DNA of 64,000 nt from Armatimonadota bacterium (lineage in GTDB: Bacteria; Armatimonadota; Fimbriimonadia; Fimbriimonadales; ATM1): positions 153,622 to 217,621 of the forward strand of contig QEUM01000002.1 of assembly GCA_003577165.1 (NCBI GenBank), given 5' to 3'. Positions 63,322 through 64,000 of the stretch are shown in pieces. Made by a program: the position numbers and the translations under genes. The first letter of the stretch is position 1; each line of letters starts with the position of its first letter. The notes beneath the pieces were generated by a model, which ran no database searches, was not told the origin of the DNA, and saw only the letters and a list, made by a program, of their open reading frames with translations.

Positions 63322-64000
63322 CTACCGTTTAGCAATCGGAACTTCCTGAGTTGGATTCTTCCAACCCCGACGCTTGAGGCAGCACTTGAAGAATGGTTCA
63401 TAACCGGCACCGCTTTGGTTGATGACTTGGAATTGTCCCTTCCTGTTCTTTCCCGCGCCTGTTGTGCCACAACCCGTGACGACGTTTCCACCTCCCGCTT
63501 TGATACAAGCACAGAGGATTCGCGCACAGCATCGCATATGATCAACCAAATCGCCCTTCCAATTGAGGCCGCCACACAACTTGTCCTTATCGCTGCCAGG
63601 CCAGATCTGACATGGCCCGATTGTCTTCCCTCCGGTATTCCATGGACTTTCTCGTCCAGCAGTTTCTCGGGCGGCGATGCACCAAAGCAGGTCTGATAAA
63701 ACGTTCGGGCTGTATTCGGGGCACTCCTTGGCAGCCGCAATCAATGCCTGTTCAAGACCGGTGTGGCCATCGTACCATCCTGGAACATGAGGGTACTTGT
63801 CGCAATCGTCGGCGGGTGAGCAAGTCGTCGGCGTTAGGCCGCTAGGGTCAGTGTAGGTGGTCGGATTGTTCATCGCGTAGGCGTAGGGATGCTCCCCACC
63901 CAGTCTCTCCGCGAGGCGCGCTTCGGTCAAGAACCTGCCGAGTCCCGCCATATATGGCCTTCTTCTTTGAATGCCGCCCGGCAACGGCGGACCGGTGTTT
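63322..64000 (-). CDS. Rhs-family protein, C-terminal end with lysozyme-like tip (5' end outside window)
   Basis: The frame is open to the window edge; 225 residues are visible. It begins in the Rhs core end, LGRFLTEARLAERLGG...YAYAMNNPTTYTDPSGL, the usual boundary between the conserved shell and the variable toxin. The following ~175 residues hold 13 cysteines. A segment NVLSDLLWCIAARETAGRESPWN followed by GPCQIW resembles the lysozyme-like/transglycosylase core (Glu, then GPxQI), so the tip may cut peptidoglycan. It stops at 63322, 5 bases before the next gene. The core is certain; the tip assignment is an interpretation of short motifs. Confidence 0.8.
   Translation of the reverse strand, partial: NTGPPLPGGIQRRRPYMAGLGRFLTEARLAERLGGEHPYAYAMNNPTTYTDPSGLTPTTCSPADDCDKYPHVPGWYDGHTGLEQALIAAAKECPEYSPNVLSDLLWCIAARETAGRESPWNTGGKTIGPCQIWPGSDKDKLCGGLNWKGDLVDHMRCCARILCACIKAGGGNVVTGCGTTGAGKNRKGQFQVINQSGAGYEPFFKCCLKRRGWKNPTQEVPIAKR

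Overview
The window is 64 kb of GC-rich bacterial chromosome (roughly 60% G+C by eye). It is densely coded, with about 57 protein genes and no rRNA, tRNA or CRISPR array that I could find. It is mostly core genome: formate-THF ligase, GlmU, PRPP synthetase, RecO, RecJ, IspG, aspartokinase, DNA polymerase beta clamp, MnmA, galactokinase, GroES/GroEL, alanine racemase and gyrase A. Between these lie secreted and surface proteins: an S8 protease, an FG-GAP propeller, a PEP-CTERM P-domain protein, an M14 carboxypeptidase, lipoproteins and pseudopilins. The mix of PEP-CTERM sorting, several ECF sigma factors, a DUF6754 membrane cluster and a C-terminal surface domain shared by two exported proteins suggests Armatimonadota, probably Fimbriimonadales. 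That placement is inference from gene content, not from a marker search.

Layout. 1-3.2 kb: 3' part of fhs, a coupled unknown gene, a GyrI-like protein and a Dus enzyme. 3.1-5.7 kb: secreted subtilase. 5.8-13.0 kb: one long minus-strand run, glmU-prs-six unnamed genes (five of them with predicted membrane segments)-recO, with genes overlapping or a few bases apart; this is the best candidate for an undescribed system. 13.2-16.5 kb: FG-GAP protein and an orphan multi-spanning membrane protein. 16.5-20.8 kb: ispG, 3-methyladenine glycosylase, then an ECF sigma/anti-sigma/HtrA-like operon whose protease domain has lost its catalytic His and Ser. 20.8-25.4 kb: recJ divergent from an aldo/keto reductase, then an ACT-domain protein coupled to aspartokinase. 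25.4-31.5 kb: a 1380-residue hybrid sensor kinase and a sigma/anti-sigma/dnaN operon. 31.7-38.2 kb: M16 peptidase, two tyrosine-catabolism genes, a third ECF sigma factor, a CHAP-type hydrolase, and a pseudopilin coupled to a 12-cysteine secreted protein. 38.4-43.1 kb: VKOR-thioredoxin fusion, mnmA and a run of small envelope proteins ending in an AI-2E-type permease. 43.1-49.2 kb: a LuxR-type HTH protein, galK, a pseudopilin, CIRCE-controlled groESL, and ygfZ. 49.3-56.9 kb: GT-C-like membrane protein, alr, phosphodiester glycosidase, DtxR-type regulator, DUF4397 lipoprotein, carboxypeptidase and PEP-CTERM protein. 57-62.3 kb: gyrA, a lipoprotein and malic enzyme. 62.7-64 kb: the 3' end of an Rhs gene with a lysozyme-like, cysteine-rich tip, followed 5 bases later by a possible immunity gene.

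The two lead discoveries are the conserved-looking membrane cluster at 6497-10649 and the Rhs/lysozyme-like pair at the right edge. Smaller points are possible leaderless transcripts, terminators that overlap the next promoter, an atypical gyrase quinolone pocket, and ECF-linked dnaN. Start codons were chosen by Shine-Dalgarno sequence, overlap with neighbours and family alignment from memory; no searches were run.
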